In this document: positions 52,268 to 60,259 of the stretch, one piece after another
Layout of the letters: every line of letters starts with the position of its first letter
How positions within the stretch are numbered: position 1 is the stretch's first letter
From: Priestia megaterium
GTDB taxonomy: Bacteria; Bacillota; Bacilli; Bacillales; Bacillaceae_H
Direction of reading: 5' to 3'
Assembly (NCBI RefSeq): GCF_023824195.1
Contig: NZ_CP085442.1
Coordinates: 906,001 to 970,000 of the forward strand
DNA: 64,000 bases
Program-made: the position numbers and the translations under genes
The notes under the pieces: model-generated
The model's input: the letters and a program-made list of their open reading frames with translations, nothing else
Told to the model about the DNA's origin: nothing
Database searches by the model: none

Positions 52268-53455
52268 ATGAAAAAAGAACGCAACTGGAGCGTGCTGCTC
52301 GGAGCAGCATTTTTAATGGCTACTTCAGCAGTGGGTCCAGGTTTTTTAACTCAAACAACGGTCTTTACACAAGCTCTCGCCGCAAGTTTTGGTTTTGTCA
52401 TTTTACTGTCGATTTTATTAGACATTGGCGTTCAGCTAAACGTATGGCGTATTATTGCCGTTTCAGAAAAAAGAGCACAGGATATCGCTAACAGTGTTTT
52501 GCCAGGTCTCGGCTTATTTATTGCTATTTTAATTGTAATCGGAGGCTTAGCATTTAATATTGGAAACGTAGGAGGCGCGGGTCTTGGTTTCAATGCGCTA
52601 TTTGGCATTTCTCCTAAAGCGGGTGCAGTCATTACAGCCATCATTTCTATCGCAATTTTTTTAATCAAAGAAGCCGGAAAATTAATGGATCGTTTTGCTC
52701 AATTAATGGGCGGAATATTAATTATTTTAATGGTGTATGTGGCTATTTCGTCCGCTCCCCCAGTAGGAGAAGCAGTCTCTAAAACATTTTGGCCGGATAA
52801 CATTGACGTAATGGCGATTGTTACGCTTGTAGGAGGAACGGTAGGAGGATACATTACGTTTGCAGGAGGTCACCGTTTATTAGATGCAGGAATTAAAGGA
52901 AAAGCCGCGATTCCTGAAGTAACAAGAGGAGCAGTATCCGGCATTACGATTGCTTCGATCATTCGAATTTTTCTGTTTTTAGCGACATTAGGTGTGTTGA
53001 GTCAAGGGTTAAAACTGAATCCTGATAATCCACCTGCCTCTGTTTTTCAGTTAGCCGCAGGGGATATTGGCTATAAATTATTCGGTGTCGTCATGGCAGC
53101 AGCGGCTATCACTTCAGTTATTGGTTCGGCATATACATCGGTTTCCTTTATTAAATCCTTCAGCAAAAGGATTGAGAAATATGAAAACTGGATTATCATT
53201 GCATTTATTGCGATTTCAACCCTGGTTTTCTTGACGATTGGTCAGCCGGTCACTCTGCTTATTTTAGCTGGAGCATTAAATGGGTTAATCTTACCTATTA
53301 CACTCGGAACAATGCTTATAGCGGCTTATAAAAAGAAGATAGTAGGCGATTACAAGCATCCGACTTGGCTTACCGTTTTTGGCGGTTTTGTGGTCGTTAT
53401 TATGGCTGTGCTAGGAGTCTATACGCTTGTGACTCAAATGGCAAAACTGTGGTAA
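52268..53455 (+). CDS. ycsG: NRAMP-fold transporter of the pxp operon (YcsG-like)
   Basis: A 395-residue membrane protein with about 11 helices and the NRAMP fold. At the TM1 metal site, where true NRAMPs have DPGN, this protein has 'SAVGPGFLTQT'; at TM6, where they have a conserved MPH, it has 'GGTVGGYITFAGGHRLLDAG'. The metal-ligating Asp, Asn and Met are thus missing. That, with its place at the end of the 5-oxoprolinase operon 9 nt after pxpA, suggests import of 5-oxoproline or a related organic substrate rather than a metal. AGGTGA precedes the ATG. Confidence 0.85.
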   Translation: MKKERNWSVLLGAAFLMATSAVGPGFLTQTTVFTQALAASFGFVILLSILLDIGVQLNVWRIIAVSEKRAQDIANSVLPGLGLFIAILIVIGGLAFNIGNVGGAGLGFNALFGISPKAGAVITAIISIAIFLIKEAGKLMDRFAQLMGGILIILMVYVAISSAPPVGEAVSKTFWPDNIDVMAIVTLVGGTVGGYITFAGGHRLLDAGIKGKAAIPEVTRGAVSGITIASIIRIFLFLATLGVLSQGLKLNPDNPPASVFQLAAGDIGYKLFGVVMAAAAITSVIGSAYTSVSFIKSFSKRIEKYENWIIIAFIAISTLVFLTIGQPVTLLILAGALNGLILPITLGTMLIAAYKKKIVGDYKHPTWLTVFGGFVVVIMAVLGVYTLVTQMAKLW

Positions 53456-53462
53456 GGAATTC

Positions 53463-53510
53463 TATAACCAACTAAAAAAGGGCCTTATGGCCCTTTTTTA
53501 GTTGGTTATA
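53463..53510. terminator. Bidirectional terminator
   Basis: A 22-bp perfect stem (53463-53484 with 53489-53510), 4-nt loop TTAT. It ends the pxp operon and overlaps the last codons of the convergent hemolysin III gene. Confidence 0.95.
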
Positions 53511-54148
53511 GGCAATACATATAAAATGATTGCTAAAAAGTGGAGTACGGTCCCGCCAAGAACAAACATATGCCAAATCATATGATGAAAACGAAATCCT
53601 CGCCATACGTAAAAAACGGCTCCGATTGTATACAATACGCCTCCAACTACGAGAAGGACAATTCCTTGATGGGCAATATTTTGAGTTAACGAATCCCACG
53701 CAAATACAATCATCCATCCCATAAATACGTAAAGAATGGTGGAAATAAAAAGGAATTTCTTCACAAAAAAAGCTTTGAATACAATTCCTGCAAGAGCGAT
53801 GCCCCATACAATTCCAAAAAGTGTCCAGCCGGTGGTTCCTTTTACTGCGATAAATAAAAATGGAGTGTACGTACCGGCAATAAACAAATAAATAGAAGAG
53901 TGGTCAAATATCTCAAAAAGATCTTTTACCTTACCTTCCGGAAAGCTATGGACAAGCGTAGAGGAGACATAAAGAAGCAGCATGGTTACTCCGTAAATAG
54001 TAAAACTGATAACATGCCAAGGCGTTCCTTCTAACGAAGAAAGTACGATTAAAAGCGTTAATCCAACAATGCTGAGTACGGCTCCAATGCCGTGTGTAAT
54101 CGCATTTGCAATTTCTTCTCCTCTTGTAAATGTGTGTGTAGTAGCCAT
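53498..54148 (-). CDS. trhA: PAQR-family membrane protein (hemolysin III / TrhA)
   Basis: A 216-residue seven-helix PAQR protein. Seen: 'ANAITHGIGAVLSIVGL' near the N-terminus, 'SSTLVHSFPEGKVKDLFEIFDHSSIYLFIAGTYTPFLFI' (conserved Ser, His, Asp of the putative metal site), and C-terminal 'FHHMIWHMFVLGGTVLHFLAIILYV' with the paired His ligands. Homologues influence membrane fluidity or energetics and B. subtilis YplQ is the counterpart; haemolysis is a historical label. The ATG (54146-54148) follows AAAGGA. It is monocistronic. Confidence 0.9.
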   Translation of the reverse strand: MATTHTFTRGEEIANAITHGIGAVLSIVGLTLLIVLSSLEGTPWHVISFTIYGVTMLLLYVSSTLVHSFPEGKVKDLFEIFDHSSIYLFIAGTYTPFLFIAVKGTTGWTLFGIVWGIALAGIVFKAFFVKKFLFISTILYVFMGWMIVFAWDSLTQNIAHQGIVLLVVGGVLYTIGAVFYVWRGFRFHHMIWHMFVLGGTVLHFLAIILYVLPITN

Positions 54149-54539
54149 TTACAAAATCCTTTCTTTACACAAATTTATCTTCTATTTTCTCAGAGGATCA
54201 GTTTTGAATATACCTGCTGAGAAAAAATCCGTAACTGTCAAAAACATGAGTGAAAAAGTCATTGGTTATTTCTTTATTATAGACCATTCTTTTGATTTTA
54301 TCTATTTTGACTGGAGGTCCGAAAAGAGGAAAGATGTATATGTGAATGTTCACTAGCTGTAAAAAGCATGTATAGAAGAAAAAATTGCTTTTTGAAAAAA
54401 TGGCAGAAAAGTTGTCATGAAGGCATGATTTTGAAATACATATAAAATAAAACTTTTAACAGTCAAGGTTACGATTGCTGCTTAGCTCATTTGCAATAGA
54501 TAAGTAACAAGATTGTAAGAAGGCAGGGGGATGGAAGCA
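54149..54539. other. Intergenic region between trhA and the DUF1643 gene
   Basis: An AT-rich divergent region holding both promoters. I see no ORF with a ribosome-binding site, no strong hairpin and no known operator. AAGGCAGGGGG at 54520-54530 is the ribosome-binding site of the next gene. Confidence 0.45.
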
Positions 54540-55169
54540 GTGAAAAAAGAAGTTATTTTTGATGAAACAGGCACATACAAATACTCTCTATTATGCAAAT
54601 GGAGTGAAGTAAACGAACGTAAACTTACGTTTATCTTGTCATTTCCAGAAAATACGTATGAATACAGCGACGATACAGCTGTATCCAAATGCATAGAACT
54701 GGCGCAAAAGTGGGGATTTGGAGTCTTAGAAATCGTTTATTTATTCAGCTATCAAACCGATCATGTTTCGTTTTTACGCATGCTTTCAAAAGAAGAAGCT
54801 GTTGGAACAAGAACAGGTGAATATATTCAAAAAGCAGTGGAAGATGCTGAACTGGTTGTGGTAGCTTGGGGTGATCATGGAAGCATTTATAACCGGCAAG
54901 AGGAAGTAGAGCGCTTTTTGAAACACAAGCCGGTATACTGTTTTGGAAAAACGAAGCAGCAATTTCCTCGCCATATTTTATCCGTCGTGCACCGCACAGA
55001 ATTACAGAAATACGAAGTGCCGGCTAATCGTGAAGAGTTGGAAGAAGTTTCCTCGTTTATTGAAGACATAGATCAAAGTTTTGGTGGAGAGGATTATTCT
55101 CCAATTAAACAACTAACAGAAGAAGAGCCGCTTATGTTTATTGAAGACATTGCCAGTATGTATCGGTAA
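54540..55169 (+). CDS. DUF1643 family protein
   Basis: A 209-residue protein. The core 'RKLTFILSFPENTYEYSDDTAVSKCIELAQKWGFGVLEIVYLFSY' (about residues 25-70) matches the DUF1643 pattern (xxxMLNPSTADxxxDDPTxxRC...WGYxxxxVxNLF), although the usual 'NPS' is here 'FPE'. 'ELVVVAWGDHG' further on is also typical. A C-terminal acidic extension of about 50 residues follows. GTG 54540 is preferred because the GGGGG ribosome-binding site would touch the ATG at 54531. Function unknown; the altered first motif may mean a changed activity. Confidence 0.75.
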   Translation: MKKEVIFDETGTYKYSLLCKWSEVNERKLTFILSFPENTYEYSDDTAVSKCIELAQKWGFGVLEIVYLFSYQTDHVSFLRMLSKEEAVGTRTGEYIQKAVEDAELVVVAWGDHGSIYNRQEEVERFLKHKPVYCFGKTKQQFPRHILSVVHRTELQKYEVPANREELEEVSSFIEDIDQSFGGEDYSPIKQLTEEEPLMFIEDIASMYR

Positions 55170-55176
55170 AAAGAAG

Positions 55177-55203
55177 AAGCGAGGTTTATATTCCTCGCTT
55201 TTT
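55177..55203 (+). terminator. Intrinsic terminator
   Basis: AAGCGAGG (55177-55184) pairs with CCTCGCTT (55193-55200), then TTT. It ends the DUF1643 gene. Confidence 0.85.
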
Positions 55204-55270
55204 CGTTAGTATAAAACACCAAGTTTTGTCATATGGTTGTATCAAGAAGCGTGTGTAAAGGGGGAACTTT

Positions 55271-55690
55271 ATGAAGTTGAATGAAGTATTGCACCGCATC
55301 ACAACTATTTATAATGAGTTAGAAGAAGAGTGCTTTCAATATATAGGAGCTGTGATCAACGAAAATGCAGAGCTGGATATTTCTCGTCTAGAAGAATTAA
55401 GTACGCTGTTAAACTTCGTATATGAATGCTCGCAGGATGTATTAGTAGGTTCTATTTTAACAAAATTGGATTATGGACAACCCATTTATCAATTTGCTAT
55501 GTTAAAGCCTATTTCCCTTGAAGGAAATGAAGATAAGTTAGATATTTTATATGAAGAAAAGGTAAAAGTAGAAAGAGCTATTCTAGATGTGTATACAGCT
55601 CAGCGAAAGAAGTTATTGACTCAAGCAGCTGAAGACTTAAAAGAACTGCACTACGAGCTGCAAACCTATGTGTATGCTTGCAACATATAA
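55271..55690 (+). CDS. Hypothetical helical protein
   Basis: A 139-residue protein I do not recognise. It is acidic and almost entirely helical by composition: 'LHRITTIYNELEEECFQYIGAV', 'RLEELSTLLNFVYECSQDVLVGSILTKLDYG', and a C-terminal long helix 'KVKVERAILDVYTAQRKKLLTQAAEDLKEL'. No signal peptide, membrane helix or catalytic motif is seen. GGGGG precedes the ATG. It is monocistronic, with two terminator-like hairpins downstream. Confidence 0.7.
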   Translation: MKLNEVLHRITTIYNELEEECFQYIGAVINENAELDISRLEELSTLLNFVYECSQDVLVGSILTKLDYGQPIYQFAMLKPISLEGNEDKLDILYEEKVKVERAILDVYTAQRKKLLTQAAEDLKELHYELQTYVYACNI

Positions 55691-55750
55691 ATGAATCTGT
55701 TGAAATGGCAAGGCATATATACAAATAAAAGGGAACATGTTAGGATAAGT

Positions 55751-55782
55751 AAAAAGAACTCCTAATCAAAGAGTTCTTTTTA
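55751..55782 (+). terminator. Intrinsic terminator
   Basis: AAAAAGAACTC (55751-55761) pairs with GAGTTCTTTTT (55771-55781). It ends the gene at 55271. Confidence 0.85.
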
Positions 55783-55809
55783 TTGTAAAATATATGATTT
55801 TGAACTAGT

Positions 55810-55860
55810 AAAGCATAAAGACGGTGGTAATGGCAGTTACCCTTTTCTTTGTGCTTTTTT
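55810..55860. terminator. Long hairpin facing the small-peptide genes
   Basis: AAAGCATAAAG (about 55810-55820) pairs with CTTTGTGCTTT (about 55847-55857), with GGTAA/TTACC inside, followed on the plus strand by a T-run. On the minus strand it follows the second peptide gene at once, though the T-run there is weak. It may end transcripts from both sides. Confidence 0.65.
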
Positions 55861-55925
55861 TATCCGATTGTGCTGATGATACTGCTTACTGCGTTAAAAA
55901 AGTTCATAAGTACCTCGTTAAGCAT
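55860..55925 (-). CDS. 21-residue amphipathic peptide, copy 2
   Basis: Minus-strand ORF of 21 codons: ATG 55923-55925, TAA 55860-55862. It begins MLNEVLMN and ends FFNAVSSIISTIG, hydrophobic residues alternating with Asn/Ser as on an amphipathic helix. AGAGGAGG lies 7 nt before the ATG, a strong site. It matches copy 1 (55965-56030) at 17 of 21 positions with the same stop context. There is no cleavable leader and no Cys. Tandem paralogy plus ribosome-binding sites make chance unlikely. I recognise no family; modulin-like, leaderless bacteriocin or type I toxin peptides are possible. Confidence 0.75.
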   Translation of the reverse strand: MLNEVLMNFFNAVSSIISTIG

Positions 55926-55964
55926 GTAATATGCCTCCTCTCTTACTAAATATGTACAATCAAA

Positions 55965-56030
55965 TTATCCAATTGTGTTAATGATACTGCTTACCGCGTT
56001 AAATAAGTTCATTAAAACGCCGTTGAACAT
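55965..56030 (-). CDS. 21-residue amphipathic peptide, copy 1
   Basis: Minus-strand ORF: ATG 56028-56030, TAA 55965-55967. It begins MFNGVLMN and ends LFNAVSSIINTIG. AAAGGAGGT lies 7 nt before the ATG, an essentially perfect ribosome-binding site. Copy 2 follows 39 nt downstream, so both are likely on one short mRNA whose promoter lies between 56031 and 56154, divergent from bluB; I could not assign that promoter. The peptide is near neutral and amphipathic if helical. Differences from copy 2 are at residues 2, 4, 9 and 18, all conservative or on the polar side. Confidence 0.77.
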   Translation of the reverse strand: MFNGVLMNLFNAVSSIINTIG

Positions 56031-56154
56031 GTTTGCAACCTCCTTTATGATAGATTCATATAGTAATACGAGAAAACATAAAGTTTGGATCACATTTTTT
56101 TAATGTTTTTTTAGAAAAATAGTTAAAAAGAGAGTTTAATGGAGGTTGAAAAAG

Positions 56155-56808
56155 ATGAACTCGTTTACAAACGACGAAAAGCAAGCGGTATACAAAGCGA
56201 TTTACGGAAGAAGAGATGTACGAACATTTTTGTCTGATGAGATTCCTAATGAAACGGTTTATAACATTCTACAGGCTGCTCACAGCGGACCTTCCGTCGG
56301 GTTTATGCAGCCTTGGAATTTTATATTAGTATCTGATACAGAAGTGAAAAATAAACTTGCCTGGGCAGCAGATAAAGAGAGAAGAGCACTGGCTATTCAT
56401 TATGAAGGTGAAAAGAAAGAAGATTTTTTAGAGCTAAAGATTCAAGGATTACAAGAAGCGCCGTTAACTATTTGCGTAACGTGTGATCCAACAAGAGGAG
56501 GCTCTCATGTTCTCGGAAGAAACTCAATTCCAGAAACCGATATGATGTCAACTGCATGTGCGATTCAAAATATGTGGCTTGCTTCATATGCAGAAGGACT
56601 GGCAATGGGGTGGGTAAGTTTTTATAAGAAAAATGATGTACGTGACATTTTACATATTCCTCCTCATATTGATCCTGTAGCGCTCATGTCAATTGGTTAT
56701 ACAGATAAATACCCTGAGAAACCAATCTTAGAACAAGCTAACTGGGAAAAAAGAAGGGATTTAGACAAGCTAATTTATCATAATGTATGGGAAAATGAAA
56801 AAGAATAG
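56155..56808 (+). CDS. bluB: 5,6-dimethylbenzimidazole synthase
   Basis: A 217-residue nitroreductase-fold enzyme that cannibalises FMNH2 to form the lower ligand of vitamin B12. BluB features: 'YGRRDVRTFLSDEIPNETVYNILQAAHSGPSVGFMQPWNFILV' (about 15-58), 'RGGSHVLGRNSIPETDMMSTACAIQNMWLASYAEGLAMGWVSFYKKNDVRDIL' with the conserved Asp in PETDMMS. ATG 56155 (GGAGG 9 nt upstream) is preferred over TTG 56146, which abuts the site. No cobalamin riboswitch precedes it and no cob genes adjoin. Confidence 0.92.
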   Translation: MNSFTNDEKQAVYKAIYGRRDVRTFLSDEIPNETVYNILQAAHSGPSVGFMQPWNFILVSDTEVKNKLAWAADKERRALAIHYEGEKKEDFLELKIQGLQEAPLTICVTCDPTRGGSHVLGRNSIPETDMMSTACAIQNMWLASYAEGLAMGWVSFYKKNDVRDILHIPPHIDPVALMSIGYTDKYPEKPILEQANWEKRRDLDKLIYHNVWENEKE

Positions 56809-56887
56809 GGGAGAGAAAATAAAGACATACTAAAAAGCGCCGAAATATAGTAAAATTTGAATATTAAATGATACACTATATATAGCG

Positions 56888-56920
56888 AAAGCGGATATGA
56901 GCGTCTAGCGTATCCGTTTT
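56888..56920 (+). terminator. Terminator after bluB
   Basis: AAAGCGGATA pairs with TATCCGTTTT (56911-56920) with one G-U pair, followed by ATTT. It lies 80 nt after the stop. Confidence 0.7.
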
Positions 56921-56976
56921 ATTTATATGTATACAAATGACTTGGGAAAAAGAGAGATAGGAGAATTGAAGGTTTC

Positions 56977-58008
56977 ATGAATATTGCAAGAAGTTGGCTT
57001 CACAACAAACTTACTGTTCGCATCATTACGCTTATTATCATTACAGTTTTACTTGTCAGCATTAGAAGTATGCTTCAGCTGCTGTTATTTACGTTTATTT
57101 TTACCTTTTTAATTGGTCGTCTTCAACAAACGTTAAGAAGAAAGCTTCCGCTTAATTCAACGCTTATACTCATCGTCATCTATATCGCACTGATTGGGGC
57201 CCTCGGTATTGTAGGGTATGTATATATCCCGGTTATTATGACGCAAGTTACCGAGCTTGTACAGAAGCTGATGTATTTTTACAAGCACCCCCCTGATAAT
57301 ACATTCGTCACCTATATTATCGATAATCTAAAGAGATTCAAATCACCAGAAAATATTCAGCAGAATATTGATTTAGTGTACAGCTATTTATCTAATATTG
57401 GAAAAGTAAGTGCACAAGTTTTCTTAGCACTCTTGTTAAGCCTATTCTTTTTACTTGAAAAGTCGCGGATTCACCGATTATTTGTCCAACTGGAACAATC
57501 TAGGCTGGGCTGGTTTTTCAAAGAAGCTGGCTATTTGGGGAGAAAATTTGTTAATTCCTTCGGCAAGGTAATAGAAGTTCAGTTTATTATTGCTTTTGTA
57601 AACAGCATTTTATCCGTTATTGCGCTGTGGGTGTTAGGGTTTCCTAATTTGCTTGCGCTTGGCGTTATGGTCTTTCTACTAGGGTTAGTGCCTGTTCTTG
57701 GGGTATTTGTTTCACTCATTCCACTTTGTACAATCGCTTACAGTTTAGGAGGCGGTGTAAAAGTACTGTCTGTATTAATTATGGTGGTAGTACTTCACGC
57801 ACTTGAAAGCTATGTATTAAATCCAAAGCTGATGTCATCTAAAACAAACTTGCCAACGTTCATTACGTTTATCATTTTAGTGTTTGGTGAACACTTCTTG
57901 GGCGTATGGGGGCTGATTCTTGGTATTCCTATTTTTATTTTCTTTTTAGATTTAGTAGGAGTAGATTCAGCACAACAAATGTCAAAAAAAGAAACCTCCG
58001 CAGATTAG
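56977..58008 (+). CDS. AI-2E family transporter (UPF0118)
   Basis: A 343-residue membrane protein with 7-8 helices. Family marks: 'LLLFTFIFTFLIGRLQ' near the N-terminus, the extracytoplasmic amphipathic segment (about residues 85-140), and 'LLGLVPVLGVFVSLIPLCTIAYSLGGG' and 'ALESYVLNPKLMSSKTNLPTFITFIILVFGEHFLGVWGLILGIPIFIF' in the C-terminal half, the diagnostic region. Members export AI-2 or act as Na+/H+ antiporters; the substrate is unclear. Its stop overlaps the end of the convergent LysR gene by 4 nt. Confidence 0.88.
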   Translation: MNIARSWLHNKLTVRIITLIIITVLLVSIRSMLQLLLFTFIFTFLIGRLQQTLRRKLPLNSTLILIVIYIALIGALGIVGYVYIPVIMTQVTELVQKLMYFYKHPPDNTFVTYIIDNLKRFKSPENIQQNIDLVYSYLSNIGKVSAQVFLALLLSLFFLLEKSRIHRLFVQLEQSRLGWFFKEAGYLGRKFVNSFGKVIEVQFIIAFVNSILSVIALWVLGFPNLLALGVMVFLLGLVPVLGVFVSLIPLCTIAYSLGGGVKVLSVLIMVVVLHALESYVLNPKLMSSKTNLPTFITFIILVFGEHFLGVWGLILGIPIFIFFLDLVGVDSAQQMSKKETSAD

Positions 58009-58029
58009 TTTGCAGAGGTTTCTTTTTTT
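57984..58029. terminator. Shared terminator within the ends of two convergent genes
   Basis: A 15-bp stem (57984-57998 with 58015-58029) has an A-run on one side and a T-run on the other. It overlaps the last codons of both the AI-2E transporter and LysR genes. Confidence 0.88.
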
Positions 58030-58883
58030 AAGGAGCGTATCGTTTTTTGAATAGTAGGATGATCTCGGTGCTTAAGTTTATAAGCAAGAAAGATCTGATT
58101 TTTTACTGCTAAATGTTCAAGTTCGACTTTTACTTTTTTTTCTCGAAGCGCTTCTTGAATTAAATAGCGGGGAAGCAGGCTGATTCCCATGTGATGCTGA
58201 ATGGCTTTTAACACCGTTTGAAGATTTGGAATCACATGATGAGGCTGAATTTCAGGTCGTTTTTTAAAATGCTGCCGCCAAAATCTCCTGATAATAGGAA
58301 GTTCAAGGCCATAGCTAATCCACCGCTGATTGTATAAAAAATCTTCTATATCTTTACTAGCTGTAATTTCAAAAGAAGGAGGGACGGTTAAGACAAACTC
58401 TTCTTCTTCTATGACCGTATATTCGACTCCTGGTATCTGCAATCTTTGGGTTGTAATAGCAATATCAATTTCGTCGTTTTGTATCTTTTCAAGTAAAACA
58501 GAAGCAATACCAAACTGGCTGTAGCAGCGGATACCTGCATCTTTTATTCTTTCTAAAGCTTGTTCGGTAAAATACTCTACCGGAGAACCAATTTTTACGA
58601 CCGGCAGCGCGTCGGGAGAAGAAGCGGTCATTTTTATTTGGAGTGAAGCAGCTTCTAGACTTTCGATTAACGGGACGATACGCGTGTACAGTTCTTTACC
58701 TTTTTCTGTTGGAATCATCTTTCTCGGTGCACGGATAAATAAATCTTCGCCTATTTCAGCTTCTAAAGCAGCTAAGTGCTGACTCATGGCCGGCTGCGTT
58801 AAGATCCTCGCTCTGGCTGCTTCAGAAACGGATCGATATTTGTAAATGCTAATAAAGCTACGATACCATTCAAAATCAATCAT
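58005..58883 (-). CDS. LysR-family transcriptional regulator
   Basis: A 292-residue LTTR. The HTH is 'SVSEAARARILTQPAMSQHLAALEAEIGEDLFIRAPRKMIPTEKG' (about residues 18-62). The effector domain (about 92-290) begins 'VVKIGSPVEYF'. It is divergent from the alcohol dehydrogenase-like gene at 59045, the classic LTTR arrangement, so that gene is its probable target. The LysR ATG is 58881-58883, with AAAGGA upstream. The inducer is unknown. Confidence 0.92.
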   Translation of the reverse strand: MIDFEWYRSFISIYKYRSVSEAARARILTQPAMSQHLAALEAEIGEDLFIRAPRKMIPTEKGKELYTRIVPLIESLEAASLQIKMTASSPDALPVVKIGSPVEYFTEQALERIKDAGIRCYSQFGIASVLLEKIQNDEIDIAITTQRLQIPGVEYTVIEEEEFVLTVPPSFEITASKDIEDFLYNQRWISYGLELPIIRRFWRQHFKKRPEIQPHHVIPNLQTVLKAIQHHMGISLLPRYLIQEALREKKVKVELEHLAVKNQIFLAYKLKHRDHPTIQKTIRSLKKETSAN

Positions 58884-58912
58884 TTATGTTATCCTTTCTT
58901 ATAAATTTATTT

Positions 58913-58924
58913 ATGGATATCCGT
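58913..58924. promoter_or_regulatory. Candidate LysR operator
   Basis: ATGGATATCCGT contains the perfect palindrome GGATATCC (58915-58922) with AT-rich, partly symmetric flanks. It lies in the 161-nt divergent region between the LysR gene and the dehydrogenase gene. Confidence 0.45.
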
Positions 58925-59044
58925 TTATTTTCTAATTTGTATTATAGACAAGCTCTCTTTAAAATAAAAATAGTAAGCAAATCATTTTTAGATAAAATAA
59001 TAAAAGCACCGCTAGGCAAATGATTTAGAAAGGAGAGTTAGACT

Positions 59045-60025
59045 GTGAAAGCATTATTATTGCAAGATAAAAATAAATGGACAGAAATGAAAGTAGAAGA
59101 AATAGAAAAACCTCTTCCAAATAAAGGGGAAGTAGTAGTTGAAGTTCACGCAGTGGGACTTAATCCCGTAGATTACAAAACAGCTACTAACGGAAACCCT
59201 CATTGGACATATCCTCACATTCTAGGTTTAGATGTAGCGGGGACAATTGATGAAGTTGGAGAAGGAGTAGTTGACTGGAAAAAAGGAGATCGCGTTGTCT
59301 ATCACGGGGACTTTATGAAAAAAGGCGGATATGCTGAATATGCGGTTACAACTCCTCATTCAATTTCGCGCATTCCTGATGCTGTTACATTTGAAGAAGC
59401 TGCTGCTTTGCCTACTGCAGGTTACACGGCGTATGAAGCACTATTTCGTAAACTTCCAATGAACCATATTCAAACCATCTTAATTCACGGAGGAGCTGGA
59501 GGCGTAGGGGGCTTTGGCGTGCAGCTTGCTAAAAACGCTGGAAAAACCGTTTTCTCATCAGCTTCAGCACATAATCATGAGTATGTGAAGTCGTTAGGAG
59601 CTGATTATGTAATTGATTATCGCGAGGAAAACGTCGTGGAAAAAGTAGTGGAGCTGACAAATGGCCGCGGCGTAGATGCTGTGCTTGACACAGTGAGCGC
59701 AAAGAACGCAACGGATTCTTTAGATATGATTGCCTATAGAGGACATTTAGCACATATTGCTGGTGCACCTGATTATACAAAAGTAAAGCCTTTTACAAAG
59801 GTGATTTCTTATCATGAAGTAGCTTTAAATGCTGCACACCACATTGATGACATGATTGCGCAAGCGGATTTAGCAAAAATGGGCGATGAGCTTTTAGCAT
59901 TAGTAGCAGAGAAGAAAGTAGCTCCGATGATTGAGCGCATCATCTCGTTAAAAGAAGTGCCAAGTGCATTAGAAGAGCTTTCAAAACGCCATGTGAAAGG
60001 GAAAGTTATTGCTAAAGTTAAATAA
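59045..60025 (+). CDS. MDR-superfamily NAD(P)H-dependent oxidoreductase (quinone oxidoreductase-like)
   Basis: A 326-residue medium-chain dehydrogenase/reductase. Seen: 'VEVHAVGLNPVDYKTATNGNPHWTYPHILGLDVAGTIDEVGEGV' (about residues 33-76), the cofactor motif 'HGGAGGVGGFGVQLAKNAG' (about 148-166) and 'SLGADYVIDYREENV'. Catalytic Zn ligands of true alcohol dehydrogenases (Cys, His, Cys) are absent at the expected places, so it is closer to quinone oxidoreductases or enoyl reductases. The GTG start follows AAAGGAGAG. The divergent LysR gene probably regulates it. Confidence 0.87.
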   Translation: MKALLLQDKNKWTEMKVEEIEKPLPNKGEVVVEVHAVGLNPVDYKTATNGNPHWTYPHILGLDVAGTIDEVGEGVVDWKKGDRVVYHGDFMKKGGYAEYAVTTPHSISRIPDAVTFEEAAALPTAGYTAYEALFRKLPMNHIQTILIHGGAGGVGGFGVQLAKNAGKTVFSSASAHNHEYVKSLGADYVIDYREENVVEKVVELTNGRGVDAVLDTVSAKNATDSLDMIAYRGHLAHIAGAPDYTKVKPFTKVISYHEVALNAAHHIDDMIAQADLAKMGDELLALVAEKKVAPMIERIISLKEVPSALEELSKRHVKGKVIAKVK

Positions 60026-60034
60026 TAGCAGGAC

Positions 60035-60076
60035 AGAAAAGACTCTTTTATTACAACTAATAAAAGAGTTTTTTCT
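60035..60076 (+). terminator. Intrinsic terminator
   Basis: ACTCTTTTATTA (60042-60053) pairs with TAATAAAAGAGT (60058-60069), extended by AGAAAA/TTTTCT outside. It ends the oxidoreductase gene. The following 180 nt hold only the next promoter. Confidence 0.8.
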
Positions 60077-60259
60077 GCTATTTTCTTTTTTTGCGTTACT
60101 TCACTTATGAACTGCATATGATAGAAGATAATCAAATATAGCAAACGGGTGCGTATGAGCTTTTTTTACTAGTAAAATTGCTTTGAAATCGTGAAATTTT
60201 GAATAGTTTGAGTTATGATGAAAGAACGTGAAATTTGTATGATTGAAAGGAGAAAAAAG

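Noticed and set aside
56809..56976. Cobalamin riboswitch associated with bluB
   Set aside because: No B12-box sequence is visible before or after bluB.
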